Assembly: GCF_018982965.1 (NCBI RefSeq)
Contig: NZ_JACBYP010000049.1
Span: 1-54,719 of the forward strand
Direction: 5' to 3'
Origin: Streptomyces mayonensis
Lineage (GTDB): Bacteria > Actinomycetota > Actinomycetes > Streptomycetales > Streptomycetaceae
Length of the DNA: 54,719 nt
Every line of letters begins with the position of its first letter. Within the stretch, counting starts at the first letter, position 1. A model generated the notes under the pieces. That model saw nothing but the letters and a program-made list of their open reading frames with translations. It was not told where the DNA came from and did no database searches. A program made the translations under genes and the position numbers. Shown here in pieces: positions 45,711-54,570 of the stretch.

Positions 45711-46316
45711 TCAGAGCCAGCCGTTGTCCCTGGCAAGCCGGATGGCGTCGACCCGGTTGCGCGCGTTCAGCTTGGTGACGACCGTCGTCAGATAGTTCCG
45801 CACCGTACCCACCGACAGGAACAGTTTCCCCGCGATCTCCGCGGCCTCCGCGCCGTCCGCGGCCAGCCGCAGCACCTCCGCCTCCCGCGGGCTCAGCGGG
45901 TTCTCGCCGTTGTCGAAGGCCGCGAGGGCCAGCTGCGGGTCGATCACCCGCCTGCCCGCCGCCACCTGGCGCACCGCGTCGGCCAGCCGGTCCGGCGGCG
46001 CATCCTTGAGCAGGAAGCCACCCACCTGGGCCGCGAGCGCCTTGCGCAGCGTCCCGGGCCTGCCGAGGCTCGTCAGAATCAACGTACGGCAGGAGGGCAA
46101 CTGCTGGGTCAGCCGCTCCGCCGCACTCAGTCCGTCCATTCCCGGCAGGTCGACGTCGATGACGGCGACGTCGGGGCGGCACTCCAGCGCCCTGCCGACG
46201 ATGACGTCCCCCCGCTCGACCTCCGCGACCACTCGCAGGTCACCCTCCAGCGCCAGCAGGGCCACCAGGGCCCCCCGCACCATGTGCATGTCCTCGGCGA
46301 GCAGGATGCGTATCAA
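45711..46316 (-). CDS. NarL/LuxR-family response regulator
   Basis: A 201-residue regulator. The receiver domain has Asp54 (VAVIDVDLPGMDG), the Thr/Ser switch in LILTSLG and Lys in FLLKDAP. The C-terminal LuxR helix-turn-helix is PLSPREAEVLRLAADGAEAAEIAGKL-like, with VGTVRNYLTTVVTKLNAR. The start is TTG at 46316, preceded closely by GGGGGAG. The gene converges on its likely kinase. The palindrome TTGAATGTTCAA (46413-46424) upstream may be its own binding site. Confidence 0.92.
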   Translation of the reverse strand: MIRILLAEDMHMVRGALVALLALEGDLRVVAEVERGDVIVGRALECRPDVAVIDVDLPGMDGLSAAERLTQQLPSCRTLILTSLGRPGTLRKALAAQVGGFLLKDAPPDRLADAVRQVAAGRRVIDPQLALAAFDNGENPLSPREAEVLRLAADGAEAAEIAGKLFLSVGTVRNYLTTVVTKLNARNRVDAIRLARDNGWL

Positions 46317-46412
46317 TGCGCTCCCCCATCGGGCTCGGATGTTCTACCGATGCCTTTTGGCTGGAAGGGTAGGGTACGGAGCGTCTCAGGGGGAGCGCGA
46401 ACCGGCATCTTC

Positions 46413-46424
46413 TTGAATGTTCAA
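46413..46424. promoter_or_regulatory. Palindrome upstream of the response regulator
   Basis: TTGAATGTTCAA is a perfect inverted repeat of five-base arms, in an AT-rich patch between the afsA-like stop and the regulator start. Confidence 0.5.
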
Positions 46425-46459
46425 TCCCTTTGTCCGGGAAGGTCAGGTGTCCGGAAGCG

Positions 46460-47593
46460 TCAGGCCCACTGGGCCACTTCGAGACGCATGGCGGTGGTGA
46501 CCGTCGCGTCCTGGACAGCCGCCACCGGGACCGCGGTGACGAAGGTCCCCAACTCCTCGTCCCAGCGGAAGTTCTCGACCGACGCCCGCAGCCGGGTGAT
46601 CCGGTCCAGTTCCGCGTAGTCCGTGAAGTCGGTGGTGATGGAGGCGACGGCCAGGCTGTACGGGTCGACACCGTGCCGCCGGGCGACGGCGGCGACGGCC
46701 AGCTGACGCGCGGCCTCCATCTGCAGGTGGCCCGGCACATGGTCCAACGGATGGTCGAACACGTGGGGGTGGCCGGTGTCCACCACCAACTGGGCGCTGA
46801 ACTCCCCGGGTTCGCCCTCCGCCACGGGATGCGTGACGAACACGTTGCGGGCGTCCGTGCGCCCCACGGCGGAGGGTTCGGCCGCGGTGAAGCGCGGGAC
46901 GAGGAACCCGGGATGGTCGGGCACCTGCCGCCTGCTGCGCAGCGTGCGGTAGGCGGCCTCGGACAGGATCAGCAGCGCGCCCTCCCCCCTCAGTGCCGGC
47001 CGGCCGTCGACCTGCACCTCGCCGGTGAAGGTGAACCCCTGGACCCGCCCCGCCCGGTTGCGCCGGGCCCGTACGTCCACGGTGACCCTGAGGTCGGCGG
47101 GCCGTCGGCCGATGCGCAGCGGCTCGAAGGCCACGGTGCGCAGCCGCAGGTTGCGGAAGATGAACACGGAGTCCAGCCGCACCTCCAGGTGGCGGTGGGC
47201 GATCAGGACACCGGCCTGCCGCACCACTTCGACCAGCAGGGTGAAGTCGTACAGCGGGGAGCTCTCACCGATCAGATGGCCGCGGGGGAGCTGCGCGCCC
47301 ACGACGAACGACTCCTCGCCGGTCCGGGCGGAGTCGGTGACGAAGACCTCGGCTATCGACGCCCTGTGCACCAGGGACCTCGGCACGGTCGCGTCGTAAC
47401 TCAGCCGGACGCCGGTGCTGTCGGCCTCCGCGGGGGCCGGCTCGGGGGCGTCCGCCGCGGGAGCGGTCGAGGCGGGAACGGACGAGGCATGAGCGGCCGG
47501 CGCGGGAGTATCCGGCGCCGGGCTGTCCGGCGCCGGGCTGTCCGGCGCCGGGCTGTCCGGCGCGGGCACGGGGGTGGTCGCGGGCACGGGCAT
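46460..47593 (-). CDS. AfsA-family signal-molecule synthase
   Basis: A 377-residue protein with two AfsA hotdog repeats. The first is around LVHRASIAEVFVTDS and HLIGESSPLYDF, the second around NVFVTHPVAEGEPGEF and the family signature HPLDHVPGHLQMEAARQ. AfsA/ScbA/MmfL enzymes condense dihydroxyacetone phosphate with a beta-ketoacyl-ACP to start butyrolactone, butenolide or furan signal synthesis. The N-terminal 60 residues are Pro/Ala/Ser/Asp repeats from a 15-base DNA repeat (about 47503-47573). It is the third gene after HAD and FAD enzymes on the same strand. No TetR-type receptor gene is in the window. Confidence 0.9.
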   Translation of the reverse strand: MPVPATTPVPAPDSPAPDSPAPDSPAPDTPAPAAHASSVPASTAPAADAPEPAPAEADSTGVRLSYDATVPRSLVHRASIAEVFVTDSARTGEESFVVGAQLPRGHLIGESSPLYDFTLLVEVVRQAGVLIAHRHLEVRLDSVFIFRNLRLRTVAFEPLRIGRRPADLRVTVDVRARRNRAGRVQGFTFTGEVQVDGRPALRGEGALLILSEAAYRTLRSRRQVPDHPGFLVPRFTAAEPSAVGRTDARNVFVTHPVAEGEPGEFSAQLVVDTGHPHVFDHPLDHVPGHLQMEAARQLAVAAVARRHGVDPYSLAVASITTDFTDYAELDRITRLRASVENFRWDEELGTFVTAVPVAAVQDATVTTAMRLEVAQWA

Positions 47594-47631
47594 GTCGGGT
47601 CGGTCCTTCCGGGAGACTACGGTGATGGGGT

Positions 47632-49329
47632 TCACGTCAGCGCCGGACGGCCGGCGTCCGACGTGGCGAAGGACGGACGGGACGGCACCCGGGCGAGGAG
47701 CGTGCCGAGGCCGTCCGGGCCCGACCGGGCGGCGACGACGCCGTCGGGCCGCACATACGCGCACCACGCAGGCCCGGCCAAGGCCTTGGGCCCGGCCCCG
47801 GCCCCTGCTCTCGCCCCGACCCCGGTCCCGGCCCACGTGTCCGTCCGCGCGCCGACGATGTCGAAACCGGCGCCGGCCGCCGGGAGTTCACCCCTGTCCG
47901 GGCCCTCGGGCCGGATCCACAGCACCCGGACCGTGTCCCCGGCCCCGCGCGCCCCGGCCTCCGCCCAGGCCCGCGCGGCCCGCCGGCCCGCGTCGTCACC
48001 GCCGTACACCAGCAGGGTGTGCCGGCCGGCGGCCAGGAGCGTGTGGAGCGACGTCTCCGCCCCGGCACGCACGGAGGTCAGCGGCAGGTCGGGGGCGCGA
48101 CGGCCGGGCCGCAGCGCGCGCGGTGCGGCCGCGGCGCCCTCGAGGTCGGCCACCGCCGGGCTCGCCGAGTGGTCCAGGTCGATCTGCGCGAGCACCGGGA
48201 GCACCTTCTTCTCCAGCAGGCCCGCACCGGACAGCACCCGCATGACCGTGTCGCGCAGGGCCCGGGCCGCGGGGTTGCGCAGCAGCCACATCCGGGTCTG
48301 CTGGTCGCCGTTCCCGACCGCGCGGACGGACGCCGGCCGGCGCTCCGCCTCGTAGCTGTCGAGCAGGTCCTGGTCACAGCCGCGGACCACGGCAGCGAGC
48401 TTCCAGCCGACGTCGTAGCCGTCCTGGACCCCGGTGTTGAGTCCCTGGCCGCCCGCCGTGGTGTGGGCGTGCACCGCGTCGCCCGCCAGCAGTACGGGCC
48501 CCTCCCGGAACCGGGGGGCGACCTTGGCGTGCACCCGGAAGCGGCTGGACCACCGGACGGCCTCCAGACGCAGTCCGCCCGGCCCGCGTTCGTCCAGCAG
48601 CCGCTGGAGCAGCTCGGTGGACGGCGGGTCGGTCCGGCCGTCGGGTTCCGTGTCGAAGAAGACCCGGTGGCCGTCCGGCTGGGGGACGATCACCAGCACT
48701 CCGTCGGGTGTGATGTGGTGCTGGACCTCGGCCTCGGCACCGGCGCCCGCGAGACGGCCGTCGCCGATCAGGAACGTACGGTCGAAGGTGTGCCCCTCGA
48801 AGGGGATGCCGACGCTGTCCCGCACCAGGCTGCGGGCGCCGTCGGCTCCGACGAGCCAGGGCACGGTCACGGTCTGCTCGCCGTCGGGCGACCGCAGGCA
48901 CACGGTCGCCGACTCGGCCGAGCCGCCGCGGTCCACGGTCACCGATACGACCTCGGTGTCCCACTCGACCGTGCCGCCGAGTTCGGTGAGCCGCTCGTGC
49001 AGCGCCCGCTCGGTGACCGGCTGCGGCACGCACAGCGGGCCCGGGAACGCGGTGTTCTCCAGCCCGCCGAAGCGAACGGCACCGGTGCGCCGGCCCCGAG
49101 ACCAGTACGACGCGCCGGCCAGCGGCAGGGCGGAACCTGTGAGTCGCCGCGAGACACCGATCCGGAGCAGGCACTCCAGCGCCCCGCTCCACAGCACCAG
49201 TCCCTTCGGGGCGGTGCCGGGGCCCGGACGCCGGTCGACCACGCGGCACGGCACGCCGAGGTCCCACAGGGCGCAGGCGGCGGTGAGGCCGGTGGGTCCG
49301 GCGCCGACGACGAGAACCTGTGCGCTCAT
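47632..49329 (-). CDS. FAD-dependent aromatic-hydroxylase-like monooxygenase
   Basis: A 565-residue group A flavin monooxygenase similar to rifampin and polyketide hydroxylases. It has GAGPTGL at residues 9-15, the DG motif LVGADGARSLVRDSVGI, the GD motif VLLAGDAVHAHTTAGGQGLN, and a C-terminal thioredoxin-like domain (about 420-565) containing RPGRRAPDLPL. The ATG overlaps the HAD stop (ATGA), and the afsA-like gene follows after 38 bases. It could oxidise the signal molecule or the RiPP-derived product. Its operon partners favour the signal. Confidence 0.92.
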   Translation of the reverse strand: MSAQVLVVGAGPTGLTAACALWDLGVPCRVVDRRPGPGTAPKGLVLWSGALECLLRIGVSRRLTGSALPLAGASYWSRGRRTGAVRFGGLENTAFPGPLCVPQPVTERALHERLTELGGTVEWDTEVVSVTVDRGGSAESATVCLRSPDGEQTVTVPWLVGADGARSLVRDSVGIPFEGHTFDRTFLIGDGRLAGAGAEAEVQHHITPDGVLVIVPQPDGHRVFFDTEPDGRTDPPSTELLQRLLDERGPGGLRLEAVRWSSRFRVHAKVAPRFREGPVLLAGDAVHAHTTAGGQGLNTGVQDGYDVGWKLAAVVRGCDQDLLDSYEAERRPASVRAVGNGDQQTRMWLLRNPAARALRDTVMRVLSGAGLLEKKVLPVLAQIDLDHSASPAVADLEGAAAAPRALRPGRRAPDLPLTSVRAGAETSLHTLLAAGRHTLLVYGGDDAGRRAARAWAEAGARGAGDTVRVLWIRPEGPDRGELPAAGAGFDIVGARTDTWAGTGVGARAGAGAGPKALAGPAWCAYVRPDGVVAARSGPDGLGTLLARVPSRPSFATSDAGRPALT

Positions 49330-50003
49330 CGGGCTCCGCCTCCCGCCGGTCCGGCCGGCACGGCGGCGGGGCAGCCGAGCAGGGCCGCGGTCTCGCGGAC
49401 GGCCGCGCCGGTCCCGGTGAACCGCACCGTCCGGATGCCCAGTTCCTCCGCGGCCCGGCAGTTCTCCTCGGTGTCGTCGACGAACACGCAGCGCTCCGGG
49501 GTGGTGCCGAGCCGCTCCAGCAGGATGCGGTAGATCCGCGGGTCGGGTTTGCGCACACCCTCCCGGTGCGAGTCCACGACGACGTCGAACAGTTCGTCGG
49601 CGGGGATCTGGGCCCGCCACAGGGGCTCCCACTCGCGCACGTTGTTGGTGAGCAGGGCGAGGCGGTAGCCGCCGGCGCGCAGGGAGCGAAGGAACGCCAG
49701 GAACGGCTCGTTGGGCCGTCGGCCGCGGAACCACAGCTCACCGAAGCCCTGCCCGTCCCCGAGGATCCGCCCGGATCCCTCGGGCAGTTCGGCCAGGATC
49801 CGGTCCACCATCTCCCGCTCGCTGATCCCGCCTGTCTCCAGGGCCGCCATCGGGTTCTGTCCGTGGCGTTCCGTGGCCGCGAGGAACGCCTGGGCGAGGT
49901 CGCCGGCGTCGATGCCGGCGAGGTCGGCGAAGGCGGCGAAGGTTTCGACGAGCGGGTTCGTCAGCACTCCCCCGTAGTCGACGACGACCGTGTCGACGGC
50001 CAT
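49326..50003 (-). CDS. HAD-family hydrolase
   Basis: A 225-residue HAD subclass IA protein from the ATG at 50003 (GAGAGGGA upstream). The nucleophile is Asp9 in VVDYGGVLT, motif II is LLTNN, and motif IV is CVFVDDTEENC. The usual Asp two residues after the nucleophile (DxD) is Gly11, so phosphatase activity is less certain than the fold suggests. In MMF and butenolide pathways a HAD phosphatase acts on the AfsA product, and the operon position suggests the same role. It begins a three-gene leftward operon. Confidence 0.88.
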   Translation of the reverse strand: MAVDTVVVDYGGVLTNPLVETFAAFADLAGIDAGDLAQAFLAATERHGQNPMAALETGGISEREMVDRILAELPEGSGRILGDGQGFGELWFRGRRPNEPFLAFLRSLRAGGYRLALLTNNVREWEPLWRAQIPADELFDVVVDSHREGVRKPDPRIYRILLERLGTTPERCVFVDDTEENCRAAEELGIRTVRFTGTGAAVRETAALLGCPAAVPAGPAGGGAR

Positions 50004-50317
50004 GGTGTCCCTCTCTCGTGCCGGTGCCGGGCGCGCGGACTGCGCGCGCGTCCCGGCGGTCTGCGTGGGTGTCATCGGACTGCTCCCCCTCTGCTCCTGC
50101 TCCTGCTCGGTGGGTCCCGGGTGCTCCGGTGGGCGCGTGTCGGTCCGTCCGGGCAGCCGGAACACGGCTGGTGAGGCTGATCCCGGGTGTGGCGGTGGTC
50201 GAGGACGTGTCACGGACCCGCCGGCGTGTGTCTCCGGCCGGCCGCTCCCCGCTGCCCGGGTGTCCGCCCGACCGCGCGTCCCGGACACTAATGACGCAGG
50301 CTTGCGCGCCGCCAAAG

Positions 50318-50358
50318 CCGACGCGGGAGGACCACGAAGGGTGGTCCTCCCGCGTCGG
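50318..50358 (-). terminator. Strong hairpin terminator downstream of MMPL
   Basis: CCGACGCGGGAGGACCAC and GTGGTCCTCCCGCGTCGG form a perfect 18-base stem with a five-base loop. It should end the SMP-30/MMPL transcript. Confidence 0.92.
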
Positions 50359-50416
50359 GGGTGTGCGCTTGCGGAGCACGGCACGGCCGTACCTCGCGGG
50401 CGCCGGGTGACGGTGA

Positions 50417-50450
50417 CGGACTCGGACTCGGAGTCGGAGTCGGAGTCGGG
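50417..50450. repeat. GACTCG/GAGTCG hexamer array
   Basis: Two GACTCG units are followed by three or four GAGTCG units, giving a repeat that is partly self-complementary. Confidence 0.85.
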
Positions 50451-50581
50451 CGACCGCAGCGGACGGCCGCCCAGGCGGCCGGTCCCGGACGTCCACCGTC
50501 AGGCGGCCGGTCCCGGACGGCCGACCGCAGACGGCTGATCCCAGACGGCCGGTCCCAGAGGGCCGGTCCCAGAGGGTCGGC

Positions 50582-53116
50582 TCAGACGGTCCGTTCCGCC
50601 GTCGCCGTGCCGAGCGGGGCCGCCGGCTCGGGGTCCCGCCGCTCCGCCGGGTCCGGTGCGGCCGGTTTCCGTTCCTCAGCCCCTTCCCGTCCCTCCGCCG
50701 GTTTCCCCATCCCTGCCGGTTTCCCCGCTCCTGCCGGACCCGGGTCCGGTGCGCCGGGCGCCGCGTCCGTTACGCCGGGCGTCGCATCCGTTGCGCGTAC
50801 GGCGGGACCGCCGCCCTCGCTGATACCGAACCGGTCGTGCAGCCGGCGCAGCGGCCCGGGAGCCCACCAGCTCGCCCGTCCGGTGAGCGACAGTACGGCC
50901 GGCACCAGCAGCGTGCGGATCACCATGGCGTCCATCAGGACGGCCAGGGCGACACCCAGTCCCAGCATCTTCGTGTTCGTGATCCGGGACGTGCCGATGG
51001 CCACCATCACCACCGACAGCACCAGCGCGGCGGCGGTGATCACGCCGCCGGTACCGCGCATGCCCGCCACGACCGCGGCCCGGTGGTCGCGCCCGTGGTC
51101 CCGTTCCTCCTTGATCCGGGAGAGCAGGAAGAGGCCGTAGTCCATGGAGAGTCCGAAGGCGAGGCAGAACATGAGCACCGGCAGCGCCGTCTCGACGCTC
51201 CCGGTCGGGGTGAAGCCCAGCAGCCCGGACAGGTTGCCGTCCTGGAAGACCCACACCACGGCGCCGAGCATCGCGGTCAGGCTGAGGGCGTTCAGCAGCA
51301 CGGCCTGCACCGGGATCAGCACACTGCCGGTGAGCAGGAAGACCAGCGCCAGCGTGGCGAGCACGATGACGGCGAGGGCCCACGGCAGCCCGCTGCCGAT
51401 GGCCTGCTGGCTGTCGATCAGGGCCGCGGCCGCCCCGGAGGCGTACGTCGCGAAGGGTGCGTCCACCGCCCGTACGTCCCGCACGAGTTGCTTGCCCTGC
51501 TCGGAGACCGCCTCCACCTGGGGTACGACGGTCAGGTACGCGATGCCCCCGGCGACCCGGCCCGGCTGCCCGTCGCCGGCAGAGCGGCCGTCGGCGTGGC
51601 TCCCGCTCGGCGCGTCCACCCGCATGACTCCGTCGAGCCGGGACAACCGCTGTGCGTACACGTCGAGTTCGGCGGTTCCGGCGTCCCGGGTGACCACCTC
51701 GACCACACCGGTGGGGCTGCCCTGGAAGTCGTCCCTGAGGTGTTCCTGCACCACCCGGGACTCGGCCGAGGCGGGCAGCTGCCGGTAGTCGGCGGTGCCG
51801 AAGTGGGCGCCCAGGAAGGGCGCGCCGAGCAGCAGCAGGAGCGCCAGCGTGCCGGTGGCCACCAGCGGCGCGCGCCGCATCACCCACCCGGCCAGCCGGG
51901 CCCAGCCCGCTCCGGCTCCGGCCCCGTCTCTGGCGTCGGCGTCGGCGTCGGTGGTGGCAGCCGCGCTGCCCGGTTCGGGGGTACGGCGCGAGCCGCGCCG
52001 CACGAGCCGGCGCACGTCCAGCGCGTCGATCCGCGGGCCGAGTACGGCGAGCAGCGCCGGCAGCACCAGCAGGGCGGACGCGGCGGCGAGGACGACCACG
52101 CTGATCCCGGCGTAGGCGAGGGACCGCAGGAAGTACAGCGGGAAGACCAGCATCGCGGCCAGGGACACGGCCACCGTCGCGGCCGAGAAGAGCACGGTCC
52201 GTCCGGCGGTGTTGAGGGTGGCGGCGAGCGCGCCCGGCATGTCCCGCCCGGCGGCGAGTTCCTCCCGGTAGCGGCGCACGATCAGCAGCGCGTAGTCGAT
52301 GGCGAGGCCGAGACCGAGGGCGGTGGTGAGGTTGGTGGCGAAGACGGAGACGTCGGTGAAGGACGTCAGCACCCGCAGCACCGCGTTGGTGCCGAGGATC
52401 GCGATCACGCCGATGCCGACCGGCAGCAGGGCCGCGACCGCGCTGCCGAACACCACCATCAGGATGAGGAGGGTGACCGGCAGCGCGATGAGCTCCGCGC
52501 GCACCAGGTCCTCGGCGATGAGGGTCTGCTGCTCGTGCTGGACCGCGACGCTCCCGCCGACCCGGACCGACAGGTCGCCCTGTCCGCCGTCGAAGCGCGG
52601 CACGATCCGTTCCTCCAGCGTGCGTTCCGCCTCCAGGTCGTCACCGGTGAGCCGGGCCACGACCAGGCCCTCCCGGCCGTCCTCGGAGCGCAGGGCGCCG
52701 GCGCCGGTGTCCCAGTAGGAGGTGACACCGGTGACCCCGGGCTCGTCGGCCAGCCGGGCCGCGAGTTCCCGGCCCTGCCGGGCGGTCTCCGCGTCGTCGA
52801 CTCCGGCGTCGGTACGGGCGAGCAGGACCAGGTTGGGGCGGGATCCGGGGAACTCGCGTTCCAGGATCTCCGCGGCGTACGAGGACTCGGAGGAGGGGTC
52901 GACGACTCCTCCGCTGCCCCCGCTGCGCAGCCGGTCGGCCACGCCGCTGCCGAGGACCACCGCCCCGGCGAGGAGGACCACGGTGAGGGCGAGCAGCAGC
53001 CGGGGCCTGTTGCCGGCCAGCCGGGCGACGGCGGAGAACAGCCCGGCGGGCGGCCGCCCGGGACCGGCGGGGGAAGTGGAGTCGGGGGGTGGACTGCTGT
53101 GGGACAGGGGCGCCAT
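50582..53116 (-). CDS. MMPL-family (RND superfamily) transporter, second copy
   Basis: An 844-residue RND-type exporter with the duplicated layout: TM1 (LLLALTVVLLAGAVVLGSGV), an external domain, five helices, then the same again. The conserved loops AIDYALLIVRRYREEL and SMDYGLFLLSRIKEER hold the family's Asp-Tyr pairs for proton coupling. The C-terminal 85 residues are a Pro/Ala/Glu-rich cytoplasmic tail. It lies 61 bases after the SMP-30-like gene. It probably exports a lipophilic metabolite, perhaps the product of the island. Confidence 0.92.
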   Translation of the reverse strand: MAPLSHSSPPPDSTSPAGPGRPPAGLFSAVARLAGNRPRLLLALTVVLLAGAVVLGSGVADRLRSGGSGGVVDPSSESSYAAEILEREFPGSRPNLVLLARTDAGVDDAETARQGRELAARLADEPGVTGVTSYWDTGAGALRSEDGREGLVVARLTGDDLEAERTLEERIVPRFDGGQGDLSVRVGGSVAVQHEQQTLIAEDLVRAELIALPVTLLILMVVFGSAVAALLPVGIGVIAILGTNAVLRVLTSFTDVSVFATNLTTALGLGLAIDYALLIVRRYREELAAGRDMPGALAATLNTAGRTVLFSAATVAVSLAAMLVFPLYFLRSLAYAGISVVVLAAASALLVLPALLAVLGPRIDALDVRRLVRRGSRRTPEPGSAAATTDADADARDGAGAGAGWARLAGWVMRRAPLVATGTLALLLLLGAPFLGAHFGTADYRQLPASAESRVVQEHLRDDFQGSPTGVVEVVTRDAGTAELDVYAQRLSRLDGVMRVDAPSGSHADGRSAGDGQPGRVAGGIAYLTVVPQVEAVSEQGKQLVRDVRAVDAPFATYASGAAAALIDSQQAIGSGLPWALAVIVLATLALVFLLTGSVLIPVQAVLLNALSLTAMLGAVVWVFQDGNLSGLLGFTPTGSVETALPVLMFCLAFGLSMDYGLFLLSRIKEERDHGRDHRAAVVAGMRGTGGVITAAALVLSVVMVAIGTSRITNTKMLGLGVALAVLMDAMVIRTLLVPAVLSLTGRASWWAPGPLRRLHDRFGISEGGGPAVRATDATPGVTDAAPGAPDPGPAGAGKPAGMGKPAEGREGAEERKPAAPDPAERRDPEPAAPLGTATAERTV

Positions 53117-53177
53117 GAAGGACTCCCGGGGAGGGTCTGGGACGGTGGGATCGGGACGGCGGGCCGCGGGCGGAGCC

Positions 53178-54242
53178 TCAGCGACGGCGCAGGTGGAACT
53201 GGCCGGGCGTGGCCGACGGGACACCGGTGAGGACCTCGCGGAGTCCGCCGCTGAGGACGTAGTCGCCGTACGGCGTCACGGCGACGGTCGTCGGGTCCTC
53301 GAGGGACCAGGTCCGGTCCTGCACCGTGCGGGCGGAACGCCAGTGGTCGGTGGAGCGCAGTACCACGACGTGGTCGCGGCCCTGGCGTCCGCCGGACAGC
53401 GAGAGGTCGTTGGCCGCGGCGACCAGGGAGCCGTCGGGGCGCAGCGCGATGCCGTCCAGGGAGGTCGGGTGGCGGTCCAGGCGGACCTCGCGGACGACCG
53501 GGCGCGACGAGCGGGGGTGGTCGATCCGGAACAGCCGGCCGCCGTCGTACTTGGCCATGAGCAGGAACCCGGCGGGATGGTGGACGATGCCGTTCGGTCC
53601 CGTGTCGGCCGTCTCGAACCGCGGGTCGCCGAACACCCCGAGCACCTTTCCCTCACGGCTCACCCGGGTCACGGTGTCGGCGCCGGTGTCGGTGAGGTAG
53701 ATGTCGCCGTGGCGTTCGTCGACGGCGACGTCGTTGGCCCTCGGCAGATCGGCCCCGCCGGAGGCGTCGGCCAGGTGGCGCACCGCACCGGTGGCCAGGT
53801 CGAAGACGCCCACCCCTGACACGGGCGGCAGGGAGGGGTCCACGATGCCCAGCATCCGCCCGAAGTAGTCGGTGTAGGCGGCCACCACCCGGCCGCGGCG
53901 CGCGTCCACGGTGAGACCGAGCACCGAGACCTGGGCGAACGGTGCCACCAGCGGGGTGACCGAGCCGTCCGGTCGGACGACGGAGATCGTGCCCTGCGTG
54001 CTCGATCCGACCAGGAACGCCTTACGGGTCGGGTCCCAGGTCACGCCCTCCGGGTACAGGTTCGGCGCGGTGACCGCGAGCGTGCCAGGCAGCGCGCAGC
54101 GGGCCTCGGAGCGGCGGTGGCGGCGGTCGCCGCCGGAGTGCGCGGAGGCGGGGAGCGGTACGGCGGCGAGGGCACCGCCCGCGACGCCCGCGGCGGCGAG
54201 TTGGAGAAGCGTGCGGCGAGAGGCCGGAACTGACACGTCCAT
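53178..54242 (-). CDS. Tat-exported SMP-30/gluconolactonase-like beta-propeller
   Basis: A 354-residue secreted protein. The N-terminus has a twin-arginine signal (SRRTLLQLAAAGVAGGALAA, cleavage after ASA). The rest shows repeating beta-propeller blades, for example YPEGVTWDPTRKAFLVGS, NDVAVDERHGDIYLTDTG and DGIALRPDGSLVAAANDLSL, which carry the Asn/Asp/Glu positions that bind calcium in SMP-30 lactonases. It could be an extracellular lactonase or a binding protein. A lactone-cleaving role towards the AfsA-type signal is possible but only suggested by proximity. AAGGAG precedes the start at 54242. Confidence 0.87.
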   Translation of the reverse strand: MDVSVPASRRTLLQLAAAGVAGGALAAVPLPASAHSGGDRRHRRSEARCALPGTLAVTAPNLYPEGVTWDPTRKAFLVGSSTQGTISVVRPDGSVTPLVAPFAQVSVLGLTVDARRGRVVAAYTDYFGRMLGIVDPSLPPVSGVGVFDLATGAVRHLADASGGADLPRANDVAVDERHGDIYLTDTGADTVTRVSREGKVLGVFGDPRFETADTGPNGIVHHPAGFLLMAKYDGGRLFRIDHPRSSRPVVREVRLDRHPTSLDGIALRPDGSLVAAANDLSLSGGRQGRDHVVVLRSTDHWRSARTVQDRTWSLEDPTTVAVTPYGDYVLSGGLREVLTGVPSATPGQFHLRRR

Positions 54243-54570
54243 GGTGTGCTCCTTCAGGCGGAAGCGGGTGACGGCCGGCCGATACGCGGTGACGGGGGGG
54301 CGGGGAGTCCGCCCGCGGCCCGGACACCTGGAGGGGAACAACCGATTCCGACTGCCCGCCGGCCGTCACCCAGAGTCGCGATGCGTTCTGGAGAACCACT
54401 GGACCGGAACTGAACCGCCGACAGCGGCCGTCGGCCGTGGCCGGGCGACCGTGTGCGCGCTTTGCTCCGCCTCAAGGTCCGCTGTCTAGCGTCCCGGTCC
54501 GTCAGCGCACCGAGGAGGCCGGACGGCCAGGACCGGACCGTGCGTCGCAATGCCGAAGGAGACGAGTCGC
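54243..54570. other. Divergent region between SMP-30-like gene and korA-like gene
   Basis: The 328-base gap should hold both promoters. A patch reading CTTTGCTCC ... TGTCTAGCGT (about 54461-54491) is the best rightward promoter candidate. Nothing else was recognised. Confidence 0.5.

Larger units (their letters stand above)
50004..50581 (-). other. Long intergenic region between MMPL and HAD genes
   Basis: These 578 bases contain no convincing gene. From right to left there are GC-rich repeats with CCGGTCCCRGA units (about 50480-50575), a GACTCG/GAGTCG inverted series (50417-50450), a strong hairpin (50318-50358), and then the probable promoter of the HAD operon. Confidence 0.7.
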
